A DNA stretch of 6,236 nt, from positions 1 to 6,236 of the forward strand of contig VBGO01000141.1 in the NCBI GenBank assembly GCA_005882525.1. Direction: 5' to 3'. Positions 5,251 through 6,236 of the stretch are shown here, in pieces (position 1 is the stretch's first letter; the number at the start of each line of letters is the position of its first letter). The position numbers and the translations under genes are program-made. The notes below the pieces were generated by a model that searched no databases, had not been told where the DNA came from, and worked only from the letters and a program-made list of their open reading frames with translations. The DNA is from Chloroflexota bacterium. GTDB lineage: Bacteria; Chloroflexota; Dormibacteria; CF-121.

Positions 5251-5474
5251 CTTATGGCCCGATCAGAGCACGAATCGCGCCTAGTCCACATATGACAATT
5301 GGCACGCGTTGGGTTCGAAATTACGTCACTCCATCGATTGACTCCCAAGCAAGCGACTCGCTCGTGGGCGGGTACGCGCCAACCCTGCAGCGTTACCTCG
5401 CCGAGCCTGTCCGGTTCGAAAATCACGTCGAAGGCTCGAACGGACGGATGAGAAGCGGGCAGCCGGCCTGCGAT
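5251..5474. other. Intergenic stretch between convergent genes
   Basis: No credible coding frame is present. The open plus frame from 5292 runs on as the antisense of the ERCC4 fragment and has no ribosome binding site. Two similar GGTTCGAAA motifs lie at about 5312 and 5413. A 22-base stretch (5373-5394) matches 3912-3933 at 20 positions. Confidence 0.55.
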
Positions 5475-5970
5475 CTAAGAAGATTCGACCCGATCAGCGG
5501 CGACAGCCCCCAAGAAACGGTATGCCCACTCCTCAGCGAATCTGCGGGAGCCGGAGAAGATGACTGGCACCTCTGGGTAGCGGACAGCGAGGCGGCCGAG
5601 CATGTCCGCCAGCCAGGAGCCGCGACCAGGTTGAGTGCGAAACAGATCCGGGTAGTCACCCTCCACCACAATCGCCGCCCTAGCGACTTCGGCCAGACGC
5701 TGCATCTGGAAAGCCAGGCCGCCATCGGAGAGCGAGGTGGCTAAGTTCTCCAGCGTCTTTCGCTCGACTACAGCCACGACGGCTTCGTCCACGATGGCGA
5801 CGTCGTCACCAGCCGGGAGCGCCCGGCGCTCGATTGCCAGCGGCCGACCAGCGAACTTCCAGCCGTACTTCTCGCGAGTGTCGATCGCGATGGTCAGCGC
5901 CCCAGCTGCCCGCCCGCGGGGGATTCTGGCCCCAGGGTTGGCGGCTTGGGCGGTCTTCTGCGCTAGAAAA
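5475..5970 (-). pseudogene. ERCC4-domain nuclease, 5'-truncated at an IS30 end
   Basis: This is the C-terminal 160 or so residues of a bacterial protein with the XPF/Mus81-type ERCC4 nuclease domain, which in eukaryotic relatives cuts branched DNA. The sequence starts within KTAQAANPGARIPRGR, then shows TIAIDTREKYGWKF with the metal-site Asp (codon top 5882), and VVAVVERKTLENLATSLSDG with the ERK triad (E codon 5763-5765) and the SxxDG loop. It then continues as GLAFQMQRLAEVARAAIVVE, VRYPEVPVIFSGSRRFAEEW and AYRFLG, to a TAG at 5475-5477. All core catalytic residues are present. As I recall the full-length actinobacterial relatives, about 100 more residues precede this part. Here family similarity ends near 5960-5970, exactly where the IS30 terminal repeat starts. 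The open frame runs on to 6230, but that extension is antisense-quality sequence over the transposase, so a working protein is unlikely unless expressed from a new start. Confidence 0.8.
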
Positions 5971-5990
5971 TCTGTGACACGGCTGTGACC
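5971..5990. repeat. Putative terminal inverted repeat of the IS30 element
   Basis: TCTGTGACACGGCTGTGACC, exactly repeated at 3310-3329. It carries two TGTGAC motifs 11 bases apart (5973 and 5984). It lies 50 bases beyond the transposase stop, a normal spacing for an IS end. Its partner repeat, in inverted orientation, should lie to the right of the window. Confidence 0.6.
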
Positions 5991-6039
5991 GGGCGAGCTA
6001 AGAGCACCCGCAAGAATCGCCGGTTTTGAGTTGGTGGAT

Positions 6040-6236
6040 TCAATCGGTCGACGCAACATTGGCCGACTGGGACGCGTCCGAGAGTAGACGCTGCAAGGCT
6101 TGACTGGGCCGGAGCCAGCCCAGGGTTTGCGTGGGCGGCGCGGTTCATCTGGGCTGATACGAATGCGAGATAGTCGGCCCGTAGTGGCTGAGGTCTTGGC
6201 CCTTGGGGAAGTACTGGCGGAGCAGACCATTGGTGT
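6040..6236 (-). pseudogene. IS30-family transposase, C-terminal end, frameshifted
   Basis: Reading leftwards from the window edge, the minus strand begins TNGLLRQYFPKGQDLSHY, the hallmark that directly follows the catalytic Glu of the IS30 DDE domain (the Glu itself would be just outside the window). It ends TQTLGWLRPSQALQRLLSD then ASQSANVASTD and the stop at 6040-6042, matching the 'RPRKTLGW.TPAEAL..LL' tail of actinobacterial IS30 transposases. Between these parts the same frame is nonsense with a TGA. The expected middle (ADYLAFVSAQMNRA, cf. '..LA.VAAELN.R') is in another frame. Two compensating single-base indels explain this: one lost base at about 6174-6187 and one extra base at about 6136. 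As written, the transposase is inactive. Confidence 0.8.

Larger units (their letters stand above)
5971..6236 (-). mobile_element. IS30-family insertion sequence, right part (continues beyond window)
   Basis: The element enters from the right edge with its transposase on the minus strand and ends at about 5971. Components: transposase C-terminus (6040-6236), about 50 bases of subterminal DNA (5991-6039), then the putative terminal inverted repeat TCTGTGACACGGCTGTGACC (5971-5990). The border is set by three things: the distance to the transposase stop, the abrupt start of ERCC4 similarity just to its left, and the second copy of the same sequence at 3310. The other end and the target duplication lie outside the window. 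Confidence 0.7.

Noticed and set aside
5304..5430. tRNA T-loop-like GGTTCGAA motifs
   Set aside because: The flanking bases do not form a T-stem (the G53-C61 pair is missing), and no cloverleaf can be built around either motif.
3310..5990. Integrative element bounded by attL/attR-like direct repeats
   Set aside because: The two 20-mers are in direct orientation, but no integrase lies between them, and one is better explained as an IS30 terminal repeat.
5985..6230. N-terminal 80-90 residues of the 251-codon ERCC4 frame
   Set aside because: This part is antisense-frame sequence over the IS30 transposase (Ser/Arg/Pro-rich). Treating it as protein would invent a fusion.

Overview
The window reads as high-GC actinobacterial DNA. 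The coding regions use GC-rich third positions, and the protein families (an AAA-ATPase/LuxR regulator, a YybH/DUF4440 protein, an ERCC4-fold nuclease with the 'AANPGARIPRGR' linker) are ones I associate with soil Actinobacteria such as Thermoleophilia. That lineage guess is inference from recalled family resemblance, with no search behind it.

Layout. (1) Positions 1-2428 (+) hold the C-terminal four fifths or so of a LAL-type transcriptional regulator. It runs in from the left edge with Walker B visible, is broken by one frameshift near 250-275, and ends in a canonical LuxR helix-turn-helix. (2) Positions 2488-2928 (+) hold an intact NTF2-like/SnoaL-type (DUF4440, YybH-like) small protein with a near-ideal ribosome binding site, followed by a 13-bp hairpin. 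(3) Positions 2929-3613 have no convincing gene. They carry several dyads and a 20-base sequence that recurs exactly at an insertion-sequence end 2.66 kb away. (4) Positions 3614-4480 are a graveyard of gene fragments: a minus-strand remnant of unknown family, a headless alpha/beta-hydrolase C-terminus (+), and a frameshifted minus-strand fragment. (5) Positions 4575-5195 (+) hold an intact 206-residue protein made of two tandem dimeric-alpha/beta-barrel (ABM-like) repeats, closed by a good intrinsic terminator at 5215-5250. (6) Positions 5475-5970 (-) hold the 3' part of an ERCC4-domain nuclease gene whose 5' part is missing exactly where an IS30-family element begins. (7) Positions 5971-6236 hold the end of that element, with a putative terminal repeat and the C-terminus of a broken IS30 transposase (-).

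How it fits together. The left 2.9 kb looks like ordinary functional chromosome: a regulator and a small NTF2-fold protein. The right 3.3 kb is an accessory, mosaic region shaped by IS insertion and decay, with one apparently living gene (the tandem-ABM protein) among fragments. I found no CRISPR array, tRNA or rRNA, and no convincing new multi-gene system. The most interesting items are the IS30/ERCC4 junction, the orphan copy of the same terminal sequence at 3310, the tandem-ABM gene with its leader hairpin and terminator, and the recurring single-base frameshifts. Those frameshifts could be real decay or unpolished long-read error.
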